From contig CP136061.1 of the NCBI GenBank assembly GCA_032622095.1, forward strand, positions 11,795,287-11,859,286: a DNA stretch of 64,000 bases, in the 5' to 3' direction. The position numbers were made by a program, and so were the translations under genes. The notes below the pieces were generated by a model. It was not told the DNA's origin. It made no database searches and saw only the letters and a program-made list of their open reading frames with translations. The stretch comes from Siphonodentalium dalli. Lineage: Eukaryota; Mollusca; Scaphopoda; Gadilida; Siphonodentaliidae. Of the stretch, positions 31,239-43,840 are shown piece after piece (positions within the stretch are counted from its first letter, which is position 1; each line of letters starts with the position of its first letter).

Positions 31239-31491
31239 CCGGCTGATTCTCATACTCCGACTCGACAATAAAGGCGGTAAAGTCTCCATGTTCGACGACA
31301 ATGTGGCGCTGGGTTTTGGCTTTTTCGCATTCGGTTTGCTCGTATGTGGAGGGTTCCGTAGTTGTGTCCTGGTCCGTAGAACTTTTCGTTGAAGTAACAT
31401 TGTCTGCTGGGCTGTACTCTATTCGGCCACCCTGAACATATCCGGTATTCGGAAAAAGGGCCATTGCCAGTGCAAAATATTGAACCAGCAT
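31239..31491 (-). CDS. Signal-peptide exon of the TSP1 gene (probable exon 1)
   Basis: ATG at 31491-31489 opens 84 codons that begin M-L-V-Q-Y-F-A-L-A-M-A-L-F and G-Y-V-Q-G, a credible secretion signal. A Ser/Thr/Glu-rich stretch (S-T-K-S-S-T-D-Q-D-T-T-T-E-P-S-T) with one N-V-T glycosylation site follows, then a single Cys and a mixed segment ending N-Q-P. The donor CCGG|gtaaat (31238-31237) is phase 1 and fits the TSP1 exon at 30101. A pyrimidine-rich tract ending in ttttaag lies directly before the ATG, so the ATG may open the second exon after a 5' UTR intron, or this may be an internal exon. The upstream frame is open but unconserved-looking. The family beyond 'secreted TSP1 protein' is not recognised. 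Confidence 0.6.
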
Positions 31492-32854
31492 CTTAAAATA
31501 TAGAAGAGAATAAGATAGGACAAGACCATAAGATAGATAAATTGTATTTAAATTCGGAGATAAAAACATCATAAAATACAACCTCTGGTGAGATTTTGAC
31601 AAAATAAATAATAAATGATTCAGAGCTGGTTAATAGCATTCTGTTTTAAATTAAATATACCGCACACCTCTTCATTCACATCGGTAAAAGAAGTCAGAAT
31701 TGTTTGGTGTGAATAAAAGGCAGTTGTTTCAGTGGTGTCTGACCTTATAGTCATGATAATTAGAATGGTAACATGTTTTCTGAGTCCAGAAAGGGGAATA
31801 ACGCCATGAAAAACAGTCCAACGCTGGATGAACACCAACATACCAGCTATTCAACTTACAAAATGTAACATATTATTCGGCGTTTCGTCGGAAAAGAACG
31901 CCAATATAAAAAACATAATTTTAATTATATTAAAGTACTATATTTATAAAACAAAATTCGACCCCATTTAATTATCTTTGAAAGCGTTCTTGAACGAATT
32001 AGTAAGCCGATCTCATATAGAAAAGATCAATGCTTTGAGAGGCGATAGGCTGTTGAAATTTCAAGAGGAATGGGGAACTTTGACAAAAGTGTTAAACCCA
32101 TACTAAATAAGGCAACAAAACAATTATGATACAAAACCCAGATACCCTCAATACAAGAAACTGGCTACCAACCCAACACATGTTTTTGTTTTAATTATAT
32201 ATGTGTACAAAGACCGAAATGATACTATATATGATTTTGACAATGTTTAAGTGCGGGTCTGGCCTTATAGTCATGAGAATTAGAATGGTAACATGTTTTC
32301 TGAGTCCAGAAATGGGAATAACGCCTTGAAAAAACCCACCAAACAAATCAAAACAATTACACAGTGTTGCAAGATCGGTGTAGCAAACGGTGTAGCAAAC
32401 GGTGTAGACACACACACGATGACGGACATAGGTAGCTCGGATGGGTATGCGCTCTGTAAATCATGATGTGCTTTTAGAAATTCAGATCGTGAGGAATATC
32501 GTCCTTCAGAAACCTATTTGGAATTATATCCGTTGTTATGGGAATACCATATCCGGTGTAGAATATTTTAATGACGGTGTAAATTATTGCTTGGATACCA
32601 AAACAACAAAAACGTATGACTTTGTTTAAACACACGATCAATATCGGTGTAGCTTTAATATTGTGAAGCAACTCAATACTCGCGAGAGTCATGCGAAATG
32701 GGTTAAAATTATTTGTCAATATTTTGCACTAAATTCTTGTCACGAATAACATGGGGGCAGTGTTCATTATATTTATGATTTAGAAGATAAGTCAGATATG
32801 CGTGTTGTTAGTCAACCAGGCCAAGTGATGATACCAATTATAAATATAAAGTTC
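31492..32854. other. Upstream region, no exon supported
   Basis: A direct repeat of about 90 bp, 'agaatggtaacatgttttct' with 'gagtccagaaa.gggaataa', occurs at 31735-31830 and 32262-32345. Small frames of 60-80 codons are through these repeats. No TATA box or initiator could be assigned with confidence. Confidence 0.45.
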
Positions 32855-33823
32855 TTATTATCCATCCCTTAACTAACACTATTTCTGATTCGGCAAAACC
32901 CGTCACGTGATAATCCTGGAAAAAGTCATATTGGACCCCCGAAAGTCATATTGGACTCATAAGTGTGCAATATGACTTTTTATATCGGGACTCCGTGACG
33001 TCACAACTTAACTCTATTGCGAAATGAAATACTGGCTTTTATAGAGATTTATGTGCCGACAAATACCAAAAATAACCACAACAGTTTTATTCCCAAAATT
33101 TGGATAAACATGCAGATGGGTAATAAAAATGTCATTATACAATGTTGTGTACAGTATGTGTTTTTCTTGTACTCGTCCAGGTTGTGGTGAAAAGTCATAT
33201 TGGACTCGACACTGCGGCCAATATGACTTTTTACCATAACCTGGACTCGTACAAGAAAAACACATACTCTACACAACATTGTATAATAACTTTATATTAT
33301 ACAATGTTGTGTACAGTATGTGTTTTTCTTGTACTCGTCCAGGTTGTGGCGATAAGTAATATTGGACGAGACACGCTAGTGTCTAGTCCAATATGACTTT
33401 TCACCACAACCTGGACGAGCACAAGAAAAACTCATACTGTACACAACATTGTGTAATGACATTTTTATTATCCATCTGTATGTTTATGAAAATTTTGGGA
33501 ATAAAACTTTTGTGGTTATTTTTGGTATTTGTCGGCACTTAATTCTCTATAAAAGCATGTATTTTGATCATCAGAAAGCATGATTTGGAAAAGTAAACAC
33601 GGAAGTGAGAAAAAAAAAACTCAATGCGGAAGTGACACGTCTGCTAAAATCCATCAGTGTTGCGCGCGCATCACATTTCGCAATATAATTAATTCGTGAC
33701 GTCACGGAGTCCCAATAAAAAGTGATATCGTACAGTCGGTAGTCCAATATGACTTTTTCCAGGACTATCACGTGGCGGCTTTTGCCCAATCGGAAATGGT
33801 GTTAGTTAAGGGATGGATAATAA
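32855..33823. mobile_element. 970-bp nested palindrome (foldback element)
   Basis: Outer ends are ttattatccatcccttaact (32855) and its reverse complement ending at 33823. The inverted match runs about 80 bp to 'aaaaagtcatattggac', and weaker inverted similarity continues inward ('ccgtgacgtcac', 'caaataccaaaaataaccac', 'ttcccaaaatttt'). The centre holds two complete hairpins in a row (33140-33290 and 33298-33460), each with 'caatgttgtgtacagtatgt' arms and a 'gtcatattggac' inner stem. No coding capacity; target duplication not resolved. Confidence 0.88.
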
Positions 33824-36196
33824 TGAATGATATTTAAATCAGCACAATATTTTTATCAACTCAATATCAAAATAAATCACGTTAAGATGTTATAGTTTTC
33901 TCCCCACAATAAGTATATGCCTATACATAGACCGCAGTCATGCACTTGGTGTATCGTCTGATGGCGCCGCTTCCATTAATGATTCTTCGTCTACCGCGAA
34001 GGATTCTTAGATTACTTGGATGATGAAATGAAACAATCAACATGTAAATGTCCCGTAAATGTTGGAATTTAAGTGAACGTGGAGAGTTTTTCGTTGTGGA
34101 TATGTGAACTGCGGATAACCCACAGATGGAAGCATGCACCACAGAGTGTCGTCTGCTCAGTCCGTGTGGGACTCTCTATGGGATAATTAAATCGTTATTG
34201 AAAAATGTAAGAAAAAGTAAAAATTAATATAGAATAAAGGACAATTGATAAAAAATTATACCAAATTGTTTGGCCAATGCATTCTCTTATATATGCGGGG
34301 CGACCTCCGGTCGACTCGCATATATAAGGGAATGCATTGGCATAGGGTAAAAATGAATAATAACCACTGTTTGATTTAAGCTGCAAAATCGTGGCGTATC
34401 CTCGGTTACTTCCACTTTCGGAATTACAGTCGTGTGTACGTAAACATCGTAGATGGAAATTTCGTAGGGTAGTCAAACATATGTATACCATACTAGTATT
34501 ACAATATAGCGCAAGACATTTTCTCTCAGTTTTAAATTCGCTCACGGATGCGCGAAAAATAGTACTGTGCGAATTTAAATACTATATATAATGCTATCTA
34601 TAACCCGTTTCGTATTCTCAAATAACCATGGAAATATTCCATCTAAGGTCAAATGTAATTATTAACATTTCTAAACATATATAGTTAGGCCAACTATGAT
34701 AGTTTCTAGAACACACCACATTGTGTCTTGTTTTCGTTAAAATATGACAACAACTACCATGTTCTAGAAAATAACACATAAACTAGCTATAGTTTGGAAA
34801 TGTTAAATATTAGGCTGTATAACGCAAGCAATGTGAGTTTGAGACGGTCGTACATGCCAAATTACAAAAAGTACACGAATAAAATTCAATCAGTGTCTTT
34901 ATTTGGATATATGCTAACATATTAGTGGCGACATTAATTTGTACGTGATTATACATCAACTCGAATATACTGAAGTTGATATTTACCATTTGAAAGACAA
35001 TATAGACATGTTATTGGGTCAAAACAAATCAACACACAACCGCGACTGAGATATGTTTGTGTGAAGTATATAAGAAATATACAACAGTACAACTTCGTCT
35101 GTGAACTCGATTATAAACAAAACGCGTGCTATTTTAAGGATGGATTTGATGAATTATATATATTCTGGGCTACGGAAACGGTAAGCTATTCCCTTTTGAC
35201 CAAGCTGTGGCTTGCGCAACGAATTTATTTTACGCAGTCACCAAAAAAACACATCTACATCGTTATTATTATTGTCTAAATATCCCTATATACACCCTCA
35301 TAATAAGCGTGCTTATAACAAAACAATCTTTTTCAATGGAAATATTGAAAAATAGCTAAATGTATGTCCACACATTTGCATAATTTATTCCTCAGACATA
35401 CTCACCTCGATATGCGAAGAAACCCATGTGACTATTCGGTTTGTTGTGTGATAATTGAGTAGAATAGAGCCACTGCGCCACCTCGCCGAATGAACAAAAC
35501 AGAAAGCCAAATTTGATCGCCTAATTCAACAGATAGTGTAATTTTATGAAGAAAAAAACGAGGTGGTCTATGTATTCTGTGATATATCTTGTTCAAGTAT
35601 GTGCTGAAAACGATAGAAGCATGCACTACAGAGTGTCGTCTGCTGAAAACGATAGTTCACAATGGAAACTAATCACAATTTAAACCAACATACGTTCCGT
35701 GAACGTGTTTCTCCGCCATATTGGATTGTTCTACACAGTATGCTACACCGATCTTGCACCAATGTGAGTTAAAATGTTTTAAGCCAAGAAATTGGAAAAA
35801 CAACATTTCACGCCATCAAGAAAGGGGAATAACTCTGTGAACAATTTTCTTTTATATGTCGACCATATACATTTTGCATATTAGCAATATATGGGTAACA
35901 ATATTCTAAAGTTTCAATTCTCTACATTTGAAACCGTGGGAGCAGTTGATTACACAAAGAATGTATATCCAGAAATCAAAACAGCTAGAATTCAGGAAAG
36001 GGGAATAACTACATGAAAAACAATACTTCACGTCATTCATATATACATGGTGTACAATCAAATGCAATATTTTGTTACCAATGTCCTAAGATTTTAATTC
36101 TCCATTCGAAACTGTGGCAGGAATTGATTACACAACGGATGTATACCCAAAATGTGCGACGGATACTCGAACGGCCAATTTTGGGTACAGTCGCTT
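33824..36196. other. Non-coding, scattered palindromes
   Basis: Holds a 67-bp hairpin at 34274-34340 (ccaatgcattctcttatata ... mirrored) and a weak inverted repeat with ends at 34665-34690 and 34780-34805. Two partial copies of 'gcatgcac.acagagtgtcg' lie at 34132 and 35619, and 'ggggaataact' motifs at 35823 and 36000. Frames up to 116 codons run through these palindromes and carry no domain. Confidence 0.5.
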
Positions 36197-38198
36197 TTTC
36201 GCTGACATTTGAGCCCCTAATTAGAACTTTATTTCCATATATACATCAGTGCCACATATACATATTCCATTTCTGATATTTGCGATAGTATATAATTATT
36301 TCAGATTTGAAGCATCAGTACCATTGTGCTTCACTCCTGGATGCTCAACAAGGTTTTGGGTGGATTATATGGGTCGTAGAATGTCCTTAATAACAAAGAT
36401 GCTGAAGAAATAAAACATTTTAGGGTATTGATTAGTAACGCAAAACGACTGCAAAAAACGTTACCTAATGATATAATTTGAATGAATACATGTAACAAAG
36501 TGATTCATCCTTTTTCTATAAACTTTGATGAGATGGCTGCCAAAATGGCTAGAAATGGGATGGCGTATATTTCACATTATTATTGTAAATAAGTTCACTG
36601 TGGCATTTTCTTAAACTAACAGAAGAACAGGGTGTATTGTTTGGTATTCAAATGTTGAGTCTTAATTTAGTTTGAACTATTAATAATCAACATAAATGTA
36701 GAGACTGCACCTGGTTTTGTGATCAACAGTGAACAGCTGATATAATTTAAGCTATGATATATGGTGAACACTTTACTATATACTGTTCTACCTGGAACCT
36801 GTTTGTTTCGTGTTGCAACCACATGTTTCAATCATTAAATTGGATATGGCATTCGTTATAATGCAATATAATCAAGTCGTAATCAAATCAGAGATGACCA
36901 TCTACGCCGATTTATATTTCAGAATTAATCAATTATCCCAAAAGGACTAAGACAACTCATCCCACAAAAAGCTTTAGGAAATAATGGAATCATCACTACT
37001 CAATCAAAATAGTATAATGAACCTTTGGCAGCCACACAGTAATTGTGAATGGCCATATAGTTGCAGCATTCGCAGACTGAAAAAATGAGCATTTAATTGA
37101 GATAAAAAATACCCTAACAGAATCATTTATAATAACAAATAGCCCTGTACCTAACCGTTATAAATATATTTTCGATACCACACCACCCCTGGATAAGTCG
37201 TCCTGGTATTGTGCTATGATGGTGATGGGTCCTGCTGGAGTGCAATGATGTTGGTAGGGTAAACCGATGCTGCTAGGAAAGAGCACTGTTATTCTTCGTG
37301 AAGTTTGTCATTTTTGGTCGAACGTTAATCACCCCCGTGTACGTGGTATCGCCAAGCCCGAGGGTATCGCCAAAACCGAGAATATGGGAAAGTCATTTTC
37401 ACGTATATGATATGGGGATATGTTTGTTTCTCACCGTAATACAGACATCGAGCATCGTATGTGTATGTCCACACGAAGCCTGAGTATTTATCCACCAGTT
37501 GTCAATCAGTTTTCCCAGATCAGACCATTAATTGTTTTTTGGCGAATTTTTCCAATGGTGTTTTTGCTTTTGCTCACTCAAATTTTCGAGAACAACCATT
37601 CACTAGTATAGTTCCTGGACTTCCACGCTTCCAAAACAAATGCCGGTATATAGTTGAATCTGTCAATGAAACATAGGATTTGACAGAATTTAATAAATCC
37701 TTGTTGTTCTCAATATCCGCGCGATATGAAGGGACCACTGTCGGTCCAGAAAGATGCGAACGGCACAGATGAAGATGCGCCAAACGCCGAGTTTCTGTGC
37801 AGTAAATATGCGTATTACTTAAGGAGTTCTGACGAGTTTTCGAGTGTTTTAATGTGTATCTGAGACTGATCAATTGGACTGCGAATGTCAACTGAAATAT
37901 GAATCCATAACACATTCGAAATAATGTGTGCATATTATATTATGAATGTATTTCAATTGAAATTAATTGAACATCCATCTCAGCATTCAGATTTGCGATC
38001 TCAATAAAGTGAATGAATGATAAAGCGATGCCTTGATCACACGCACGTGAATGCTGCCGTTCGCATGCATGCAGCTAATCGGATATTCGTTTACTATTAA
38101 CATGCTTGGAGTTTGTATATAGACCACACATGCCGGACGACACGCTACGGCGTATCAACGATTTGTTATCATCATGTTTAGTTTACAGACTTTATGAC
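36197..38198. repeat. 2,002-bp tandem duplication, copy 1
   Basis: From 'tttcgctgacatttgagccc' to 'gactttatgac'. The next copy follows at once with an exact 2,002-bp offset; I found one base change (a at 37852, g at 39854). No gene is recognised. A 119-codon minus frame (37933-37574) is open in all three copies of this sequence but has no domain I know. Confidence 0.95.
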
Positions 38199-40200
38199 TT
38201 TCGCTGACATTTGAGCCCCTAATTAGAACTTTATTTCCATATATACATCAGTGCCACATATACATATTCCATTTCTGATATTTGCGATAGTATATAATTA
38301 TTTCAGATTTGAAGCATCAGTACCATTGTGCTTCACTCCTGGATGCTCAACAAGGTTTTGGGTGGATTATATGGGTCGTAGAATGTCCTTAATAACAAAG
38401 ATGCTGAAGAAATAAAACATTTTAGGGTATTGATTAGTAACGCAAAACGACTGCAAAAAACGTTACCTAATGATATAATTTGAATGAATACATGTAACAA
38501 AGTGATTCATCCTTTTTCTATAAACTTTGATGAGATGGCTGCCAAAATGGCTAGAAATGGGATGGCGTATATTTCACATTATTATTGTAAATAAGTTCAC
38601 TGTGGCATTTTCTTAAACTAACAGAAGAACAGGGTGTATTGTTTGGTATTCAAATGTTGAGTCTTAATTTAGTTTGAACTATTAATAATCAACATAAATG
38701 TAGAGACTGCACCTGGTTTTGTGATCAACAGTGAACAGCTGATATAATTTAAGCTATGATATATGGTGAACACTTTACTATATACTGTTCTACCTGGAAC
38801 CTGTTTGTTTCGTGTTGCAACCACATGTTTCAATCATTAAATTGGATATGGCATTCGTTATAATGCAATATAATCAAGTCGTAATCAAATCAGAGATGAC
38901 CATCTACGCCGATTTATATTTCAGAATTAATCAATTATCCCAAAAGGACTAAGACAACTCATCCCACAAAAAGCTTTAGGAAATAATGGAATCATCACTA
39001 CTCAATCAAAATAGTATAATGAACCTTTGGCAGCCACACAGTAATTGTGAATGGCCATATAGTTGCAGCATTCGCAGACTGAAAAAATGAGCATTTAATT
39101 GAGATAAAAAATACCCTAACAGAATCATTTATAATAACAAATAGCCCTGTACCTAACCGTTATAAATATATTTTCGATACCACACCACCCCTGGATAAGT
39201 CGTCCTGGTATTGTGCTATGATGGTGATGGGTCCTGCTGGAGTGCAATGATGTTGGTAGGGTAAACCGATGCTGCTAGGAAAGAGCACTGTTATTCTTCG
39301 TGAAGTTTGTCATTTTTGGTCGAACGTTAATCACCCCCGTGTACGTGGTATCGCCAAGCCCGAGGGTATCGCCAAAACCGAGAATATGGGAAAGTCATTT
39401 TCACGTATATGATATGGGGATATGTTTGTTTCTCACCGTAATACAGACATCGAGCATCGTATGTGTATGTCCACACGAAGCCTGAGTATTTATCCACCAG
39501 TTGTCAATCAGTTTTCCCAGATCAGACCATTAATTGTTTTTTGGCGAATTTTTCCAATGGTGTTTTTGCTTTTGCTCACTCAAATTTTCGAGAACAACCA
39601 TTCACTAGTATAGTTCCTGGACTTCCACGCTTCCAAAACAAATGCCGGTATATAGTTGAATCTGTCAATGAAACATAGGATTTGACAGAATTTAATAAAT
39701 CCTTGTTGTTCTCAATATCCGCGCGATATGAAGGGACCACTGTCGGTCCAGAAAGATGCGAACGGCACAGATGAAGATGCGCCAAACGCCGAGTTTCTGT
39801 GCAGTAAATATGCGTATTACTTAAGGAGTTCTGACGAGTTTTCGAGTGTTTTGATGTGTATCTGAGACTGATCAATTGGACTGCGAATGTCAACTGAAAT
39901 ATGAATCCATAACACATTCGAAATAATGTGTGCATATTATATTATGAATGTATTTCAATTGAAATTAATTGAACATCCATCTCAGCATTCAGATTTGCGA
40001 TCTCAATAAAGTGAATGAATGATAAAGCGATGCCTTGATCACACGCACGTGAATGCTGCCGTTCGCATGCATGCAGCTAATCGGATATTCGTTTACTATT
40101 AACATGCTTGGAGTTTGTATATAGACCACACATGCCGGACGACACGCTACGGCGTATCAACGATTTGTTATCATCATGTTTAGTTTACAGACTTTATGAC
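38199..40200. repeat. 2,002-bp tandem duplication, copy 2
   Basis: Almost identical to 36197-38198. Its last 870 bp also form part of the left arm of the inverted repeat with 41016-42317. Confidence 0.95.
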
Positions 40201-40620
40201 TCGTTGTCACTCGAGTAGACCGTTACGCGACAATGAAACCGAATCATCTTATCGAATATACATACATTGTATTGCTCCAACTTAGGCAATTCTGGCTTTT
40301 TAAAGAGTCATTAGATAAAATTGTAACGATTCTTGTAACATCCGAACATATATCACCACAATGTGCTATGTGTGGTACACGTGTGTACCTTCTTATCTGG
40401 ATGTCGATGGGCCTCTGTATTGTGTCTATAGCACATGTAGTCGATTACCAACATACAACACCATGTTTAAACAAAATCAAACCAGACCATGCGGTTTTGA
40501 TAAATAACGTATCTTCCTCAGATGAAGCTATATATATATATATCTGGGGAAGTGTTATGTTACACCAACACACAACTGCCACATCCCTATTACCGAGTGG
40601 ATGAATTACCCGACTAACAG
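39332..40620. repeat. Left arm of a 1.3-kb inverted repeat
   Basis: Reverse complement of 41016-42317 at high identity, from 'cacccccgtgtacgtgg' to 'cccgactaacag'. The right arm lacks about 20 bp near 'ggcgtatcaacgatttgt' and has an expanded (AT)n. Confidence 0.93.
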
Positions 40621-41015
40621 ACAGAACGTGTGATCTTCGGATGTAGCCTAGTATGTTCGCGGATAGAGAGCACGTATAAATATTAATCTTTTTTCCTGTG
40701 ATGTTTTGTATAAGAATTATCATTGGAAATTGCTCGCCGTACTGCCACCATGTGCTATGGTATACATTTTTCTCCGTTGAATGTTTTGACAGAGGTTAAG
40801 ACCCCCCCCCAACAAAACAAATACTCTCCCTGAAGACAAATAAATTTATGATGCATGACACGTTATACACATCATCGAGTGGAGCTATAATCACAACAAT
40901 CAATCACAACAATTATCTCTCTGTGAACAAAGCAAAAACAGCCAGTCCGCATAAAATCACCGGGCGGTGAAGGCTTAATTATATTATAATTAATCCCTTA
41001 ATCAGTCAATTCATC
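40621..41015. other. Spacer of the large palindrome
   Basis: 395 bp between the inverted arms, with a C10 run at 40802 and 'caatcacaacaatcaatcac'. No exon or mobile-element end was recognised. Confidence 0.6.
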
Positions 41016-42317
41016 CTGTTAGTCGGGTAATTCATCCACTCGGTTATAGGGATGTGGCAGTTGTGTGTTGGTGTAACATAACACTTCCCCAGATATATAT
41101 ATATATATATATATATATATCTATATATATATATATATATATAGCTTCATCTGAGGAAGATACGTTATTTATCAAAACCGCATGGTCTGGTTTGATTTTG
41201 TTTAAACATGGTGTTGTATGTTGGTAATCCGACTACATGTGCTATAGACACAATACAGAGGCCCATCGACATCCAGATAAGAAGGTACACACGTGTACCA
41301 CACATAGCACATTGTGGTGATATATGTTCGGATGTTACAAGAATCGTTACAATTTTATCTAATGACTCTTAAAAAAGCCAGAATTGCCTAATTTGGAGCA
41401 ATACAATATATGTATATTCGATAAGATGATTCGGTTTCATTGTCGCGTAACGGTCTACTCGAGTGACAACGAGTCATAAAGTCTGTAAACTAAACATGAT
41501 AACGTGTCGTCCGGCATGTGTGGTCTATATACAAACTCCAAGCATGTTAATAGTAAACGAATATCCGATTAGCTGCATGCATGCGAACGGCAGCATTCAC
41601 GTGCGTGTGATCAAGGCATCGCGTTAGCATTCATTCACTTTATTGAGATCGCAAATCTGAATGCTGAGATGGATGTTCAATTAATTTCAATTGAAATACA
41701 TTCATAATATAATATGCACACATTATTTCGAATGTGTTATGGATTCATATTTCAGTTGACATTCGCAGTCCAATTGATCAGTCTCAGATACACATCAAAA
41801 CACTCGAAAACTCGTCAGAACTCCTTAAGTAATACGCATATTTACTGCACAGAAACTCGGCGTTTGGCGCATCTTCATCTGTGCCGTTCGCATCTTTCTG
41901 GACCGACAGTGGTCCCTTCATATCGCGCGGATATTGAGAACGACAAGGATTTATTAAATTCTGTCAAATCCTATGCTTCATTGACAGATTCAACTATATA
42001 CCGGCATTTGTTTTGGAAGCGTGGAAGTCCAGGAACTATACTAGTGAATGGTTGTTCTCGAAAATTTGAGTGAGCAAAAGCAAAAACACCATTGGAAAAA
42101 TTCGCCAAAAACAAATTAATGGTCTGATCTGGGAAAACTGATTGACAACTGGTGGATAAATACTCATGCTTCGTGTGGACATACACATGCGATGCTCGAT
42201 GTCTGTATTACGATGAGAAACAAACATATCCCCATATCATATACGTGAAAATGACTTTCCCATATTCTCGGTTTTGGCGATACCCTCGGGCTTGGCGATA
42301 CCACGTACACGGGGGTG
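41016..42317. repeat. Right arm of the 1.3-kb inverted repeat
   Basis: Inverted copy of 39332-40620. It contains a 50-bp (AT)n at 41093-41142 where the left arm has 14 bp. Homology ends at 42317; what follows is unrelated. Confidence 0.93.
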
Positions 42318-42717
42318 TTATTAGTAATTTCACTTTATGGCGATCAGGGGCTACTATAACGACGATAAACACTTGCGTTTGACCCGTTAACTATCAGTAA
42401 TCTAATAGATGCAACAGAGCATAAAGTTGTACGTCAATATGCAGCAATGTGGCAAAAGTATGTATCGAATAGTTCGGTGATGTTACCGATAATTGGTGAC
42501 TGTTGATTATGTGTCGAATAGTTCTGTAATGTTACCGATAATTGGTCACTGTTGAGTATAACGAAAACATTCTCAACAAGACTGAAGATTGAAGATGTGA
42601 TGTCATATTAAGTTATTGTATTATTGATAATTAGCCAGTACATGAAGCCATATTGTAGATTGTAACGAGATGTAATGTTACAAATACACAGTTACATGTT
42701 TGTCAAGCTGAAGGGGT

Positions 42718-42992
42718 CACGATCACCAAAAAAAAAGTGATGAAGCGTACATATGTTTTGAAAATGTGCCTAAGGGTACACATCTTTTGAAATCTTGTTC
42801 TAAATGACGTTCAGTTTTCCCTTCTGCCATGATTTATGTTAGAGAATAATTGTTTACGTTCAAATAAGAATTAAAATAAACTGAAAACACTGCTGATTGG
42901 CGCCAGAATATCAGAAGCACGTGAAGTAACAGCGTTAGTCCCTGTGTACCCATAAGCACATTTTCAACACATGTGTATCCTCCATCACTGGA
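42718..42992. mobile_element. MITE with CTGAAGGGGTCAC end, copy 2
   Basis: Matches the element at 30312-30635 along its length ('ttagagaataattgtttac', 'tgattggcgccag', 'tgtacccataagcacatttt'), but the right inverted end has decayed to 'gtatcctccatcactg'. Confidence 0.75.
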
Positions 42993-43489
42993 TTGAGTTG
43001 ATTATTCTGGGATATTATGTGTTTTCGCAGGATTTGTTCTACTATATAGAATGTTAAACTTCTTGCAAAAATATTCGCATCCCAACTTTTCAACGGAAGC
43101 TATATACCTTTCTTCACACTTTAAGAGCATGTGCATATATACATAGTATCAACACTTAAACTCAAGTAGATGTTTCAGATCGCAATATCAATATACTTGC
43201 CGAACAGGCTCCCGAATGGAGTCTTTTTTAGTACCGGATAGGCATCCGGCACATTTGCAGCAGCCCCTGCGTGTTTATATCTTGTGCTAATTTATCCCAC
43301 AGTATGTGGCTATACTTGTTTAAAAGCGGCTAAAAAATTTGCACAACTGGCTAAAAAATATTTCGGACCAGGACGAAACCTGGAGGTGATTCTAAACATT
43401 CAATTTAATTGTCCAATAAATACGGGGTGTTCCGATGTATTCAAACTTGAAATCCAAGATGGATGCTGACGCCCATGTTTTTTAAAAAT

Positions 43490-43840
43490 AAATTTCGGTC
43501 AAAATCGAAAATCGTTCAAATTCGATAGCTCCTATATATACAGATGATCACAATCGTGCCTGTAAAATTAAAAAATGATCCGGCCATAAATACGGGTAGT
43601 AGGGTGTGCCGACGGATTCAAATTTGTTAATGCAAGATGGCTGCTGGCGGCCATGTTTATCGATAGCTCCCATCTGTAGGTAACCCTGACGTTACATATG
43701 ACGTTTGGTGAAGATCGGACTAGGGATGCGGCCTGTAAGGCGTACCGAAGGAAATTGTTGATGCAGGGACGGACGACGGACGCAACCCATGGCAAAAGCT
43801 ATTTTTTTTACGTTGTAAAGGTGAGCTAAAAAAGATTTTA
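43490..43840. repeat. Mollusc-type dispersed repeat with gacggac tail
   Basis: Two similar blocks ('aaaatcg.tcaaattcgatagctcc' and 'ccatgtttatcgatagctcc') end in 'gggacggacgacggacgcaa', then the near-palindrome 'ggcaaaagct...ggtgagctaaaaaag'. It is the same general plan as 5641-6183, without a clear terminus. Confidence 0.55.

Noticed and set aside
37574-42073. 119-codon frame present in three copies
   Set aside because: All three come from the same recent duplication and inversion, so being open in each is not independent evidence; no domain or splice context was found.
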